A stretch of 13,915 nt of DNA from assembly GCA_025350175.1 (NCBI GenBank), contig JANXYF010000015.1, forward strand, positions 1 to 13,915, written 5' to 3'. Every line of letters begins with the position of its first letter. Position 1 is the stretch's first letter. This DNA comes from Nitrosopumilales archaeon. Lineage in GTDB: Archaea; Thermoproteota; Nitrososphaeria; Nitrososphaerales; Nitrosopumilaceae. Positions 5,563 to 13,448 of the stretch are shown piece after piece. The position numbers and the translations under genes are program-made. The notes under the pieces were generated by a model. It was given only the letters and a program-made list of their open reading frames with translations, had not been told where the DNA came from and did not search any database.

Positions 5563-6201
5563 TTGGTCGACTCTGAAAAAAAATGTAATATCTGTGGTAA
5601 AGCATTTGAAAATTCTACTAAATTAAATCAACACAAGTCAGAGTCTCACAAGAGTGAGACAAAGGTCAAGAAAACTGCATCGAATTCATCTCGATACAAG
5701 GCAACTGGAATTGCAGCTGCAATTGCGGTAATAATAGTATTAGGTGTATATTTTTCTGAAAATCAACAACCTTCTGTAACAGTGATCCAAGGTGTTCGGT
5801 GTGATCCTACAGAAAGTATTGATTTTCATATTCATGCCCACCTTGATGTTATAGTAGATGGAAAATCTGTTACAGTTCCAGCAGGGATAGGGATAAAACC
5901 AAACGAATGTCTCTATTGGCTTCATACTCATAACACATCAGGTGTTATACACATTGAAGCTCCCCAAGAAACTACATTTACTCTGGGTCAATTCATTCAG
6001 ATCTGGGACAATACTCCTAGCATATCTCCCACGTTTGAAGGGATGATGCATGGCGACAAGAATTTCAAGGTCTTTGTAAACGGATTTGAGTACAAAGATG
6101 GTTATGATAAAATTCCTCTAAATGCTCATGATGAGATTGTTATAGTATCTGGAAGTGTACCTCCTACTCTTCCACAATCTTATGAATTCAATGGCCTGTA
6201 A
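5563..6201 (+). CDS. Membrane protein with cytoplasmic C2H2 zinc finger and extracytoplasmic His-rich domain (212 aa)
   Basis: Three parts are visible. Residues 8-29 are a classical C2H2 finger, C8-x2-C11-x12-H24-x4-H29 with F15 and L21 at the expected core positions. A Lys/Ser-rich linker leads to one membrane segment at about 48-64 (ATGIAAAIAVIIVLGVYF). The remaining ~145 residues, presumably outside, contain DFHIHAHLDV (H89, H91, H93), VPAGIGI, CLYWLHTHNTSGVIHIE (C116, H121, H123, H130), H163 and H189. C80 and C116 could form a disulfide. The HxHxH and HTHxxxGxIHxE clusters suggest a metal site, perhaps copper or zinc; this is inference. The start is TTG, chosen from the TATA spacing. The cupin gene follows after 10 nt, so the two are probably one operon. 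Confidence 0.88.
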   Translation: MVDSEKKCNICGKAFENSTKLNQHKSESHKSETKVKKTASNSSRYKATGIAAAIAVIIVLGVYFSENQQPSVTVIQGVRCDPTESIDFHIHAHLDVIVDGKSVTVPAGIGIKPNECLYWLHTHNTSGVIHIEAPQETTFTLGQFIQIWDNTPSISPTFEGMMHGDKNFKVFVNGFEYKDGYDKIPLNAHDEIVIVSGSVPPTLPQSYEFNGL

Positions 6202-6211
6202 TTAGAGAAAA

Positions 6212-6673
6212 ATGACAAAACTGAATATATCTAAATTAAAGTCTGATGTCTCTCTTGTTAAAAGTAAAAAAAGATACTTTGTAGGAGATGCATGGTTAAA
6301 CGATATGTCCGACAAGCTCCAAATCCAAGGGGAGAAAGTCTATCTTGCAAATTTTAACAATGGAGCAAAAACTAAAGTACATTATCACCAAGGAGGACAG
6401 ATTCTTGTGGTGACGAAAGGTAAAGGAATACTTGTAATTTACAAAAAGACTAGCATAAAAAAAGAGACTGTAAAAATACAAAAATTATCACAAACAAATC
6501 TCGAAGAAGGAGACGTTGTATTTATTCCAAAAAATGTTCTACACTGGCATGGAGCATTAAAGGGAAAAAACCTTGTTCACATAGCATTTAACATATTTAC
6601 AGAAAAAGCAAAAGAGGCTCAGACGATTTGGTATGACTCTGACTTTGTATCAAATGCTAAAAAAATCAAATAA
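6212..6673 (+). CDS. Cupin-domain protein (153 aa)
   Basis: Both cupin motifs are present. Motif 1 is G51-x5-H57-x-H59-x3-Q63-x6-G70, where the usual glutamate is replaced by Gln. Motif 2 is G100-x5-P106-x4-H111, followed by W-H113. H57, H59 and H111 should bind a divalent metal with Q63 as a possible fourth ligand. The fold is a single small beta-barrel with no signal peptide, so it is probably cytosolic. The overall pattern (HYHQGGQILVVTKGKG...HWHGA) resembles small cupins seen near carboxymuconolactone-decarboxylase-type genes, but the substrate cannot be told. It lies 10 nt after the His-rich membrane protein and is convergent with the methyltransferase. Confidence 0.9.
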   Translation: MTKLNISKLKSDVSLVKSKKRYFVGDAWLNDMSDKLQIQGEKVYLANFNNGAKTKVHYHQGGQILVVTKGKGILVIYKKTSIKKETVKIQKLSQTNLEEGDVVFIPKNVLHWHGALKGKNLVHIAFNIFTEKAKEAQTIWYDSDFVSNAKKIK

Positions 6674-6680
6674 TCTTATT

Positions 6681-7526
6681 CTAGTGATTAAATCCTGATG
6701 CAATTAAGACAGCCCAAGGAAATGCCAACTTGCCTTTTTCCTCATATTTTGACGCATTTTTCTTTGCATCTTTTTTTATCTTTTCCATGATATCTTTTCC
6801 ATGGCTTTCTATTTTGGTTCGAATTGAATTTGCAGTTGAATGCATGTAGTCATCCCAATACTCCTCAAAGGTTCCTGGCTTGTAGGTAAAGCAATGCAGT
6901 GCAACTGTGACATCTACAAAGCCTGCCTTTGCCAACTCTGACTCTAACTCTTTGGGGTTGCCAAACCTGTGAACAGTAGGTGTACCAATTGGTCTAATGT
7001 CTGGAATGTGCTCTAGAATGGGTTTCATTATTGTACTAAAGTATGGCACATCTTCTGCTAGCCCATGCACTGCCACAACAAGCATGCCTTTAGGGTTTAG
7101 AATTTTCCTAATTGACTTCAAAACTTTTTGCGAGTCTGGGAAAAACATCAACCCATATTGACATGTAACTTTATCAAACTTGAAATTAAATCCAATATTT
7201 TCTGCATCCATTTCTATAAATGTACAATTTTGAAAAGCGGTTGATTTTCTTGCAATGTTTAATGCGGTTCTTGACAAGTCAATTCCAACCCATAGCCCCT
7301 TTGGACCGAGAAATTGTGAAATCTCTTTTGAAACAACACCTGTTCCGCATGCAACGTCTAGTACCTTGTCATCAGACTTGATGTCTGCCATCTTGACAAG
7401 TTCTGTAGTAGACTTGAACGGTCCTATTTTTTGGTCTGCCCAATTGTAATGATAATCAGAAGCTACCGTATTCCAATTTGCTTTGGTAGTAATCTTGTAC
7501 TGGATTGGATCAAAAGTTGGCGTCAT
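6681..7526 (-). CDS. Class I SAM-dependent methyltransferase (281 aa)
   Basis: SAM-binding motif I is VLDVACGTGVVS (glycine loop at about residues 56-63). It is followed by the acidic residue after strand 2 (VGIDLS, D83), MDAENI after strand 3, and YGLMFFPD at the strand 4 position, as in UbiE/Methyltransf_11-type enzymes. KGMLVVAVHG supplies the next strand. The C-terminal third (FGNPKELESELAKAGFVDVT, then a Lys-rich helix around MEKIKKDAKKNASK) is typical of small-molecule methyltransferases. The substrate is unknown. ATG 7526 is chosen over ATG 7571 because a TATA-like ATTTAAGC lies about 24 nt upstream. The longer form would also start only 3 nt from the divergent purS start. It ends 7 nt from the convergent cupin gene. 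Confidence 0.9.
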   Translation of the reverse strand: MTPTFDPIQYKITTKANWNTVASDYHYNWADQKIGPFKSTTELVKMADIKSDDKVLDVACGTGVVSKEISQFLGPKGLWVGIDLSRTALNIARKSTAFQNCTFIEMDAENIGFNFKFDKVTCQYGLMFFPDSQKVLKSIRKILNPKGMLVVAVHGLAEDVPYFSTIMKPILEHIPDIRPIGTPTVHRFGNPKELESELAKAGFVDVTVALHCFTYKPGTFEEYWDDYMHSTANSIRTKIESHGKDIMEKIKKDAKKNASKYEEKGKLAFPWAVLIASGFNH

Positions 7527-7544
7527 TTTCTCAAACTTCTCAAA

Positions 7545-7553
7545 GCTTAAATT
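7545..7553. promoter_or_regulatory. Shared TATA-like element for divergent methyltransferase and purS
   Basis: The near-symmetric GCTTAAATT lies at the midpoint of the 48-nt gap between ATG 7526 (minus) and ATG 7575 (plus). Its centre is about 24 nt from one start and 25 nt from the other. It could serve as the TATA box in both directions. Strand choice would then depend on flanking BRE-like bases. Confidence 0.45.
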
Positions 7554-7574
7554 GATTATAGCTGAACGCATTTT

Positions 7575-7835
7575 ATGCCTTCCTTTAAAGTCAATGTGAT
7601 AATTGAAAACAAGCCTGAAATTGTAGACCCTGAGGGTGACACGATATTCAACGACTTGATCCTAAAGGACAAAAAAACAACTATCAAGAAGGTCCGTTCT
7701 GCCAAGATGCTCAGATTTGTAATTGATGCAAAAAGCAAGGAGTCTGCAGAAAAAACGGTACTTGACACATGTAATGAATTTAGAATATACAATCCCCTTG
7801 TGAGCAAGGTCTCAGTTGAGACTCTAAAATCCTAG
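7575..7835 (+). CDS. purS: FGAM synthase subunit PurS (86 aa)
   Basis: The protein matches PurS in length and pattern: FKVNVIIENKPEIVDPEGDT at the start, a middle strand LRFVIDAKSKESAEKTV, and the terminal CNEFRIYNPLVSKVSVETL with the characteristic NP-V. PurS dimers bridge PurL and PurQ in the bacterial/archaeal FGAM synthase complex and help ammonia pass from PurQ to PurL. The step makes formylglycinamidine ribonucleotide from FGAR, ATP and glutamine. It is not adjacent to purQ here; two minus-strand genes (CBS, rhomboid) lie between. The stop overlaps the stop of the convergent CBS gene within a CTAG tetramer. Confidence 0.92.
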   Translation: MPSFKVNVIIENKPEIVDPEGDTIFNDLILKDKKTTIKKVRSAKMLRFVIDAKSKESAEKTVLDTCNEFRIYNPLVSKVSVETLKS

Positions 7836-8272
7836 TCAGTTTTTACTACTTTTCTACTAAGAGCTGTGACATCATCTAATGCCCCATCTATGAGCAGCTT
7901 ACTACGCAAGTATTTTGCAAGGTCCGTCTCTGTTATGATTCCTACTAGCTTGTCATTTTCTAAAACTAATAATCTACGGACATTCTTGTTTAGCATTTTT
8001 TGAACTGCGTCCTCGATTGGAGTCATTGGTTCTACCCATCTAAAGTTGGCTGACATTATCTCTGATAGTGAAACTTCGATACTTTTTCTATCTGTTGTTG
8101 AGACTTTACGAGCAAGATCTCTTTCTGTTACTAGCCCAATTGGCTTGCCGTCTTGAACTACGACAAGTGAGCTTATTCCCTTTTCTGCAAAGATCAACGC
8201 AACGTCTTTTGCAGTCTTGTCATGTTCAATAGTTATTACAGCACGAATCATGATATCCCGAACTAGACCCAT
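7832..8272 (-). CDS. CBS-domain pair protein (146 aa)
   Basis: The protein consists of two CBS domains only. CBS1 is about residues 1-60 (DIMIRAVITIEHDKTAKDVA to GLVTERDLARKV). CBS2 is about 68-128 (LSEIMSANFRWVEPMTPIED to GIITETDLAKYL). Each ends in the usual G(L/I)(V/I)TExDL pattern. Paired CBS domains form a Bateman module that usually binds adenosine nucleotides (AMP, ATP, SAM or relatives) and works as a sensor. Having no effector domain, it probably regulates a partner. ATG 8272 is preferred to TTG 8287 because TTTTTATTC is centred 26 nt upstream of it. Its position among purine genes makes purine-nucleotide sensing attractive but unproven. Confidence 0.92.
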   Translation of the reverse strand: MGLVRDIMIRAVITIEHDKTAKDVALIFAEKGISSLVVVQDGKPIGLVTERDLARKVSTTDRKSIEVSLSEIMSANFRWVEPMTPIEDAVQKMLNKNVRRLLVLENDKLVGIITETDLAKYLRSKLLIDGALDDVTALSRKVVKTD

Positions 8273-8293
8273 GGCTAATAGCTCCAATTATTA

Positions 8294-8302
8294 GAATAAA
8301 AA
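8294..8302 (-). promoter_or_regulatory. TATA box of the CBS gene
   Basis: TTTTTATTC on the minus strand is centred about 26 nt before ATG 8272, fitting a leaderless transcript. Confidence 0.45.
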
Positions 8303-8395
8303 CGATTCTACTTTTCTGAAAATAAAATTAGACGAAAGTATTTTTTCTAAATTTTATATCTTTTAATTTTATTCTATCACAACTAGAATGATAAA

Positions 8396-9001
8396 TCATG
8401 CCAGTCCTCTGTATGGATTTCTCTTGCGGCGCTCAAGTTCAATCAAAAGTTTGGTCAGAACAAGTCCTGTGATAAATCCTCCAACGTGGGCTGCAAATGC
8501 AATTGAAAGTGATGTCACGGAGCCTATGAATACATAGAGCACCTGTATTGCAAGCCAATAGTATCCTCTAATATCGCCCAAAGCTGCAGAAATTCCAAGA
8601 ATTCCTGAAATGGCACCTGATGCCCCAATTAGCACAGAGTATCCATTTCCAAGTATGAATGTTGCAATGATTCCATGAGCTAGAGCCCCGCCAAGTCCTG
8701 CCATTATGTAAAGTGCAATAAATTTTGGCTTGCCAATTGACCTTTCGGCAAATCCTCCCATATATGCAAGTGCAAACAGATTGAATGCTATGTGGGCAAT
8801 ACCTGCGTGGATGAACATTGATGTAAATAATCTCAAGACGCTATCTGGAAGATTGCCGTCCTTGAACAAGCTATTTGGGACAAATCCATAATTGGAAATT
8901 ATCGCATTCTGAGTATTGCTAAGAATGCCATATGCAAAAATTACTATATTTACAACAACCAGGGCTGTGGTAACAGGCGGCGGAGTTCCTAACTTTAACA
9001 T
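8396..9001 (-). CDS. Rhomboid-family intramembrane serine protease (201 aa)
   Basis: About six hydrophobic segments are visible, and the catalytic signatures are complete. S128 lies in GASGAISG and H172 in AAHVGGFITG. The supporting residues H65, H70 and N74 fall in the MFIHAGIAHIAFNLF segment (HxxxxHxxxN). Rhomboids cleave single-pass membrane proteins within or near the bilayer using the Ser-His dyad. The protein has the compact six-helix prokaryotic form with a short basic tail (ERRKRNPYRG) and no extra cytosolic domain. The start is ATG at 8999-9001, with GTTTTATT about 27 nt upstream. Its substrate is unknown. It sits between purS and purQ in the opposite orientation and shares a promoter region with purQ. 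Confidence 0.94.
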   Translation of the reverse strand: MLKLGTPPPVTTALVVVNIVIFAYGILSNTQNAIISNYGFVPNSLFKDGNLPDSVLRLFTSMFIHAGIAHIAFNLFALAYMGGFAERSIGKPKFIALYIMAGLGGALAHGIIATFILGNGYSVLIGASGAISGILGISAALGDIRGYYWLAIQVLYVFIGSVTSLSIAFAAHVGGFITGLVLTKLLIELERRKRNPYRGLA

Positions 9002-9024
9002 CTGTTCATGGGATGGATTGCTGT

Positions 9025-9032
9025 AATAAAAC
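9025..9032 (-). promoter_or_regulatory. TATA box of the rhomboid gene
   Basis: GTTTTATT on the minus strand is centred about 27 nt before ATG 9001. Confidence 0.4.
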
Positions 9033-9054
9033 GATAAGGAAGAAAATACTAGTC

Positions 9055-9105
9055 AATATCTGATCGCTATCTGAAACACGCGATCATAATATCTGTATTA
9101 GATAG
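9055..9105. promoter_or_regulatory. Repeat-rich spacer between divergent rhomboid and purQ promoters
   Basis: A perfect 7-bp inverted repeat TGATCGC (9061-9067) / GCGATCA (9080-9086) is separated by 12 nt. The octamer AATATCTG occurs twice (9055-9062 and 9088-9095). CTATCTGA (9067-9074) pairs imperfectly with TTAGATAG (9098-9105). The block lies between the rhomboid TATA box and the purQ TATA box, a natural place for an operator. No regulator is identified. Confidence 0.35.
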
Positions 9106-9146
9106 TCACAATTCTAAATTGATTTTAAAAAATTATTGCGATTCAA

Positions 9147-9154
9147 TTTAATAT
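9147..9154 (+). promoter_or_regulatory. TATA box of purQ
   Basis: TTTAATAT is centred about 26 nt before the GTG at 9176, supporting GTG as the leaderless start of the purQLF transcript. Confidence 0.55.
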
Positions 9155-9175
9155 CTCCAAAAAATAATGTAACAT

Positions 9176-9856
9176 GTGAAGGTTGCAGTAATAGTCTTCC
9201 CCGGTAGTAATTGCGATCGAGATATGCACCATGTCCTAACTGATGTTTTTCATCTAGATTCACAACTTGTATGGCATACTGACCAATTGCCACAGAACAT
9301 TGATGCCATAGTTTTACCTGGTGGATTTTCATATGGTGATAGACTCCGAGCTGGAGTAATTGCAGCACATAGCCCTGTCATAAAAGATGTCAAAAAGATG
9401 GCTGAAAGAGGCATGCCTGTTTTAGGGGTGTGTAATGGTTTTCAGATACTAGTCGAGTCGGGTCTTTTGCCTGGGGCTCTTCTCAAAAATACATCGCTGA
9501 ATTTTATGTGCAAGTGGACTGAGATTATTGTTAAAAATAACAAGACCCCCTTTACAAACAAATTCAAACTAGGCCAAAGAATCCCAATTGCAATAGCAAA
9601 TGGAGAGGGGAGATACTATGCAGATGATGCCACTCTAAAATCTTTAAAGAAAAATAACCAGATTGTCTTTACTTATGCCGAAGAAGTCAACGGTGCATCT
9701 CTTGGTATATCTGGAATATGTAACAAGGCCGGAAATGTTGTTGGCATGATGCCGCATCCAGAAAGGTCTGCTGAGCAGGTAATAAATCCGAAAAACGCAA
9801 AACCTGCATCATTAATCTTTGAATCACTTCTAAGTACATTGGGCGTAATAGCATGA
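9176..9856 (+). CDS. purQ: FGAM synthase glutaminase subunit PurQ (226 aa)
   Basis: This is a class I glutamine amidotransferase. The N-terminus VAVIVFPGSNCDRD is characteristic of PurQ. The nucleophile is C86 in GVCNGFQ, and the triad is completed by H194 and E196 in MMPHPER. LPGGFSYGDRLRAG carries the oxyanion-region glycines. It hydrolyses glutamine and passes ammonia to PurL with the help of PurS. Length is normal for the small stand-alone subunit. The start is GTG, chosen by the homologous N-terminus and the TATA spacing. Its stop overlaps the purL start by 4 nt (ATGA), so the two are translationally coupled. Confidence 0.96.
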   Translation: MKVAVIVFPGSNCDRDMHHVLTDVFHLDSQLVWHTDQLPQNIDAIVLPGGFSYGDRLRAGVIAAHSPVIKDVKKMAERGMPVLGVCNGFQILVESGLLPGALLKNTSLNFMCKWTEIIVKNNKTPFTNKFKLGQRIPIAIANGEGRYYADDATLKSLKKNNQIVFTYAEEVNGASLGISGICNKAGNVVGMMPHPERSAEQVINPKNAKPASLIFESLLSTLGVIA

Positions 9857-12018
9857 GCCTGACTCCTCAAGAGTCCGAATATCTTGAAAAAAAGATAGGC
9901 CGAAAGCCAAACCCTTTGGAATTTCAGATTGTAGCTGCTGAATGGTCAGAACATTGCTCTTACAAGTCCTCAAAAAAACATCTCAAAATTCTGCCAAAAG
10001 AAGGAAAACGGGTGATATCTGGTCCAGGATATGATTCGGGTGTTTTGGATGTCGGAGATGGATATGTTGTCACTGTACACATTGAAAGTCATAATCATCC
10101 ATCTGCCGTGGAACCATACGGAGGAGCTGCAACTGGTGTTGGTGGAGTAATTCGTGATATACTGTCTGCAGGAACTAGACCGATTGCAATTTTAGACGGA
10201 CTACGATTTGGGGATATAGAAAAAGATAATCATGCAAGATGGCTATTCAAAAATGCTGTAAGGGGAATTGCAGACTATGGTAACTGTCTTGGAATTCCAA
10301 CAGTTGGTGGGGAAATCGAGTTTGACAAGTGTTTTACAAATTATGCATTAGTGGATGTAGCAGCAATTGGGTTTGGTAAAAAAGAGAATCTCATCAGAAA
10401 CAGGGCTGAAAAGGGAGATTATGTTGTTCTAATTGGAGGATCTACTGGACGAGATGGCATTGGCGGTTCACAATTTGCATCTGATAAACTAGAGGCAGAG
10501 AATCGCTCCGCTATCCAGATTCCCGACCCGTTTATTGAAAAATTGGTAATTGAAGCAATCTTGGAGGCAAGAAATCAAAAATGCATCAAGGCAATGAAAG
10601 ACCTTGGTGGTGGAGGATTGTCATGTGCAATCTCTGAGACTGCAGACGCGCTGGGTGTGGGAATTGATCTTGACTTGTCACTTGTACACAAGAGGGAGCA
10701 AAACATGTTGCCATCTGAACTCATGGTATCAGAATCCCAAGAAAGAATGCTTGTTATCACTGACCTGAAAAAACTTGCAACACTAAAAAATATCTGTGAA
10801 AAATTCCGTGTTCCATATTCTGTTATTGGTAGAGTACATGAAGACAAGATGATGGAAGTAAAACTAAACAAACACACTATGGCAAAACTTCCAAGTCAGG
10901 TTGTTGCAAATGCTCCACTTCTCGATAGGCCGTCAATCAAACCAAAATATCTGAGTGCTTTGCAGAAAGTCAAAAAACCTGTCCAACCTGTAGATTTATC
11001 CAAGACGCTTTTGAAGATGCTTTCAAATCCTAACATTGTAAGTAAACACTGGGTCTATACTCAATATGACCATGAGGTAGGCATACGAACTGTTGTAAAA
11101 CCCGGTGGCGATGGGGCATCTTTACGACTAGACAACGGCAAGTTCCTATCTGTAAAAATTGACGGAAATTCAAAGCACTGTTACATAAATCCACGAGAGG
11201 GCGTGATTGGATGCTTTGATGAGGCTTGTAGAAATGTAATTTGTACTGGAGCAAAACCAATCGGAATGGTTGACCATCTCCAGTTTGGAAATCCAGAAGA
11301 TCCTGAAATATTTTGGACATTCACGGAATCGGTTCAAGCTATTACAGATTACGCAAAATATTTTGAAATTCCATGTGTCGGAGGTAAAGTTAGTCTATAT
11401 AATGAGACTGATGAGGGCCCAATAAAACCAACTCCTATAATTGGAGTACTAGGCCTCAATGAGGGAAAGCCACTGATTTCAAAGAAAATTGAAACTGGTG
11501 ATTTGTTGATTATAGTTGGAATTACAAAAGATGAACTTGGTGGTTCTGAATACTATGAATACATCCATGAATTGACTGGAGGAAAATGTCCTACGGTTGA
11601 TATGAAAACGTCCAAGAAAATCCAAGATGCAGTATTGGAACTCATACATCAAGATACTGTAAAAATTGCACATGACTGTTCCAAGGGAGGTCTTGCAATA
11701 GGTATATCCAAACTATGTGTCACAAATGAAATGGGATGTACAGTCTCTGTTGAAAAAATTCCTGCAGGAAAGTTACACCTCGATGAACTATTCTTCTCTG
11801 AAACACACTCTAGATTTTTACTTGTAATATCTAAAAAAGACGAAAAAAGAGTAATATCATTTCTTGAAAAAAAGGGCATACCACACGCAAGTATTGGTAA
11901 TTTTTCTGGTAAAAATATAATATTCAAAGAAAAATCAAAAATTGTAACTTCTGTAAGGGTTGATAAAGCACAAGAAAAATGGTTAAACTCGTTGGAGGTA
12001 CTTGTAACACATGGTTAA
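9853..12018 (+). CDS. purL: FGAM synthase synthetase subunit PurL, small type (721 aa)
   Basis: The protein is the ATP-dependent ligase part of FGAM synthase, in the ~720-residue form that needs PurS and PurQ. EWSEHCSYKSSKKHLK holds the catalytic-type H34. HIESHNHPSAVEPYGGAATG (about residues 76-95) is the nucleotide-binding signature. DLGGGGLSCAISE (about 250) and HDCSKGGLAIGIS (about 607) are the repeated glycine-rich motifs of the two AIR-synthase-like halves. It converts FGAR, ATP and ammonia to FGAM. The frame is intact. It overlaps purQ by 4 nt at its start and purF by 8 nt at its end. Confidence 0.97.
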   Translation: MSLTPQESEYLEKKIGRKPNPLEFQIVAAEWSEHCSYKSSKKHLKILPKEGKRVISGPGYDSGVLDVGDGYVVTVHIESHNHPSAVEPYGGAATGVGGVIRDILSAGTRPIAILDGLRFGDIEKDNHARWLFKNAVRGIADYGNCLGIPTVGGEIEFDKCFTNYALVDVAAIGFGKKENLIRNRAEKGDYVVLIGGSTGRDGIGGSQFASDKLEAENRSAIQIPDPFIEKLVIEAILEARNQKCIKAMKDLGGGGLSCAISETADALGVGIDLDLSLVHKREQNMLPSELMVSESQERMLVITDLKKLATLKNICEKFRVPYSVIGRVHEDKMMEVKLNKHTMAKLPSQVVANAPLLDRPSIKPKYLSALQKVKKPVQPVDLSKTLLKMLSNPNIVSKHWVYTQYDHEVGIRTVVKPGGDGASLRLDNGKFLSVKIDGNSKHCYINPREGVIGCFDEACRNVICTGAKPIGMVDHLQFGNPEDPEIFWTFTESVQAITDYAKYFEIPCVGGKVSLYNETDEGPIKPTPIIGVLGLNEGKPLISKKIETGDLLIIVGITKDELGGSEYYEYIHELTGGKCPTVDMKTSKKIQDAVLELIHQDTVKIAHDCSKGGLAIGISKLCVTNEMGCTVSVEKIPAGKLHLDELFFSETHSRFLLVISKKDEKRVISFLEKKGIPHASIGNFSGKNIIFKEKSKIVTSVRVDKAQEKWLNSLEVLVTHG

Positions 12019-13447
12019 AGAAAACTGTGGAGTAGTTGGAATCTTTAGTCTGGATGGTGCAAATGTCATACCTATGGTGATAGACGCATTGCGTGCACTT
12101 CAACACCGAGGCCAAGAAGCATGGGGAGTTGCAGTGCCAAAAAAACAGCCATACAAACAACTGGGATTGGTATCTTCTGCAGTAACTGAATTTGACAAAC
12201 TTACACGTGATTATGTATCTCCTGCAGCAATAGGGCATGTAAGATATTCCACAATGGGCAAAAGTAATCTTGAAAATGCACAGCCTCTCAAAGTCAAGGA
12301 CCTGTGTATTGCTCATAATGGAACAATATCAAATGTAGAAGAGCTAACTGGAATGGTTGGTGGGTGTACCTTTACCCCTCAAAATGTTAGTGACACTCTG
12401 ATTGCAGCCCAGAGACTTGTTGCACTAATGGCTGATAATGGAAAACTTGGAAACGCACTATCTATTTTAAAAAATGAAATGGTCGGCTCGTTTTGCTTTA
12501 CATTTGTATCTGATGATAACTCGATTTATGCAGCCCGTGATCCTAAAGGTTTCAGACCAATGGTGCTTGGTTATAGAAAAGACAATAACACATACATTGT
12601 TGCGTCAGAATCGTCTGCACTCTCTGCAGTAGGTGCACAACTTGTAAGAGATGTAAAGCCAGGAGAACTAATCAAGATTAGTGATGCCGGATTGGAATCT
12701 GAAATGTTTTCAGAAGAAAAAAAACCAGCTCACTGCTCGTTTGAATTTACTTATTTTGCTCATCCGTCAAGTGTGATGGAGGGCTCTAACATTTACTTGG
12801 CAAGAAAAAGAATTGGACAATTTCTTGCCCGCAAGTTTGCAATAAAAGATGCAGACATTGTAATTCCAGTTCCAGATTCGGCAAGACCTGCAGCATTAGG
12901 ATATGCCCAAGAGCTTGGCGTACCATTTGAAGAAGGATTGCTAAAAGATAGATATAGTAGAAAAGGACCACTGCGCAGCTTTATCGAACCTCATCAAGCA
13001 GACCGAGTTGAGATAAACCGCTGGATAATTCCAATCACTCAGGTAATTTCTGGAAAACACGTGGTTGTTGTAGATGATAGTCTTGTTAGAGGTACTAGTT
13101 CAAAGGCAATCATCAAGGCACTACGAAGATCAGGTGCAAAAAAGATTAGCATGGTGATTACGTTTCCACAAATTCAATTTCCATGTTATGCTGGAATAGA
13201 CTTTCCATCACAAGATGAACTTGTAACATTCATGGGAGATGGTAAAAAATACACAGAAGACGAGATTACAGAAAAAGTACGACAACTCATTGGTGCTGAC
13301 TTTCTTGGGTATAATGATGCAAAGAACTTGGCAGCTGCGGTTGGAATGGAACATGACTCGATGTGCTTTACATGTTCCAGCGGTGATTATTCTACATTGG
13401 GAATAAAGCCTATGTTTAAAACAAGGGCCGAAATCAAAGGGGAATAA
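12011..13447 (+). CDS. purF: Amidophosphoribosyltransferase PurF (478 aa)
   Basis: This is the committing enzyme of purine synthesis, making phosphoribosylamine from PRPP and glutamine. The N-terminal Ntn glutaminase has C6 after a five-residue leader (MVKEN|CGVVGIF), so a short propeptide is probably removed to expose Cys. GHVRYSTMG and AHNGTISN are the glutamine-site motifs. The C-terminal phosphoribosyltransferase has the PRPP loop VVVVDDSLVRGTSS (about 351-364). Four cysteines sit where the Bacillus-type enzyme binds a [4Fe-4S] cluster: C242 (HCSFEF), C392 (PCYAGID), and C452-x2-C455 (MCFTC). It is therefore probably an Fe-S, oxygen-sensitive form. Start ATG 12011 lies within the end of purL. 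Confidence 0.97.
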   Translation: MVKENCGVVGIFSLDGANVIPMVIDALRALQHRGQEAWGVAVPKKQPYKQLGLVSSAVTEFDKLTRDYVSPAAIGHVRYSTMGKSNLENAQPLKVKDLCIAHNGTISNVEELTGMVGGCTFTPQNVSDTLIAAQRLVALMADNGKLGNALSILKNEMVGSFCFTFVSDDNSIYAARDPKGFRPMVLGYRKDNNTYIVASESSALSAVGAQLVRDVKPGELIKISDAGLESEMFSEEKKPAHCSFEFTYFAHPSSVMEGSNIYLARKRIGQFLARKFAIKDADIVIPVPDSARPAALGYAQELGVPFEEGLLKDRYSRKGPLRSFIEPHQADRVEINRWIIPITQVISGKHVVVVDDSLVRGTSSKAIIKALRRSGAKKISMVITFPQIQFPCYAGIDFPSQDELVTFMGDGKKYTEDEITEKVRQLIGADFLGYNDAKNLAAAVGMEHDSMCFTCSSGDYSTLGIKPMFKTRAEIKGE

Positions 13448-13448
13448 T

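Noticed and set aside
7527..7571. Longer methyltransferase start at ATG 7571
   Set aside because: It would begin 3 nt from the divergent purS start, leaving no promoter, whereas ATG 7526 has a correctly spaced TATA-like box.
7548..9127. Similar 13-mers TAAATTGATTATA (7548-7560) and TAAATTGATTTTA (9115-9127) upstream of purS and purQ as a purine box
   Set aside because: They match at 12 of 13 bases but are purely A/T-rich, lie at different distances (about 15 and 49 nt) from the starts, and the first overlaps a probable TATA box; chance is likely.
10575..12316. Several minus-strand open frames of 90-130 codons across purL and purF
   Set aside because: They lie opposite intact, highly conserved enzymes and have the odd composition expected of antisense shadows.
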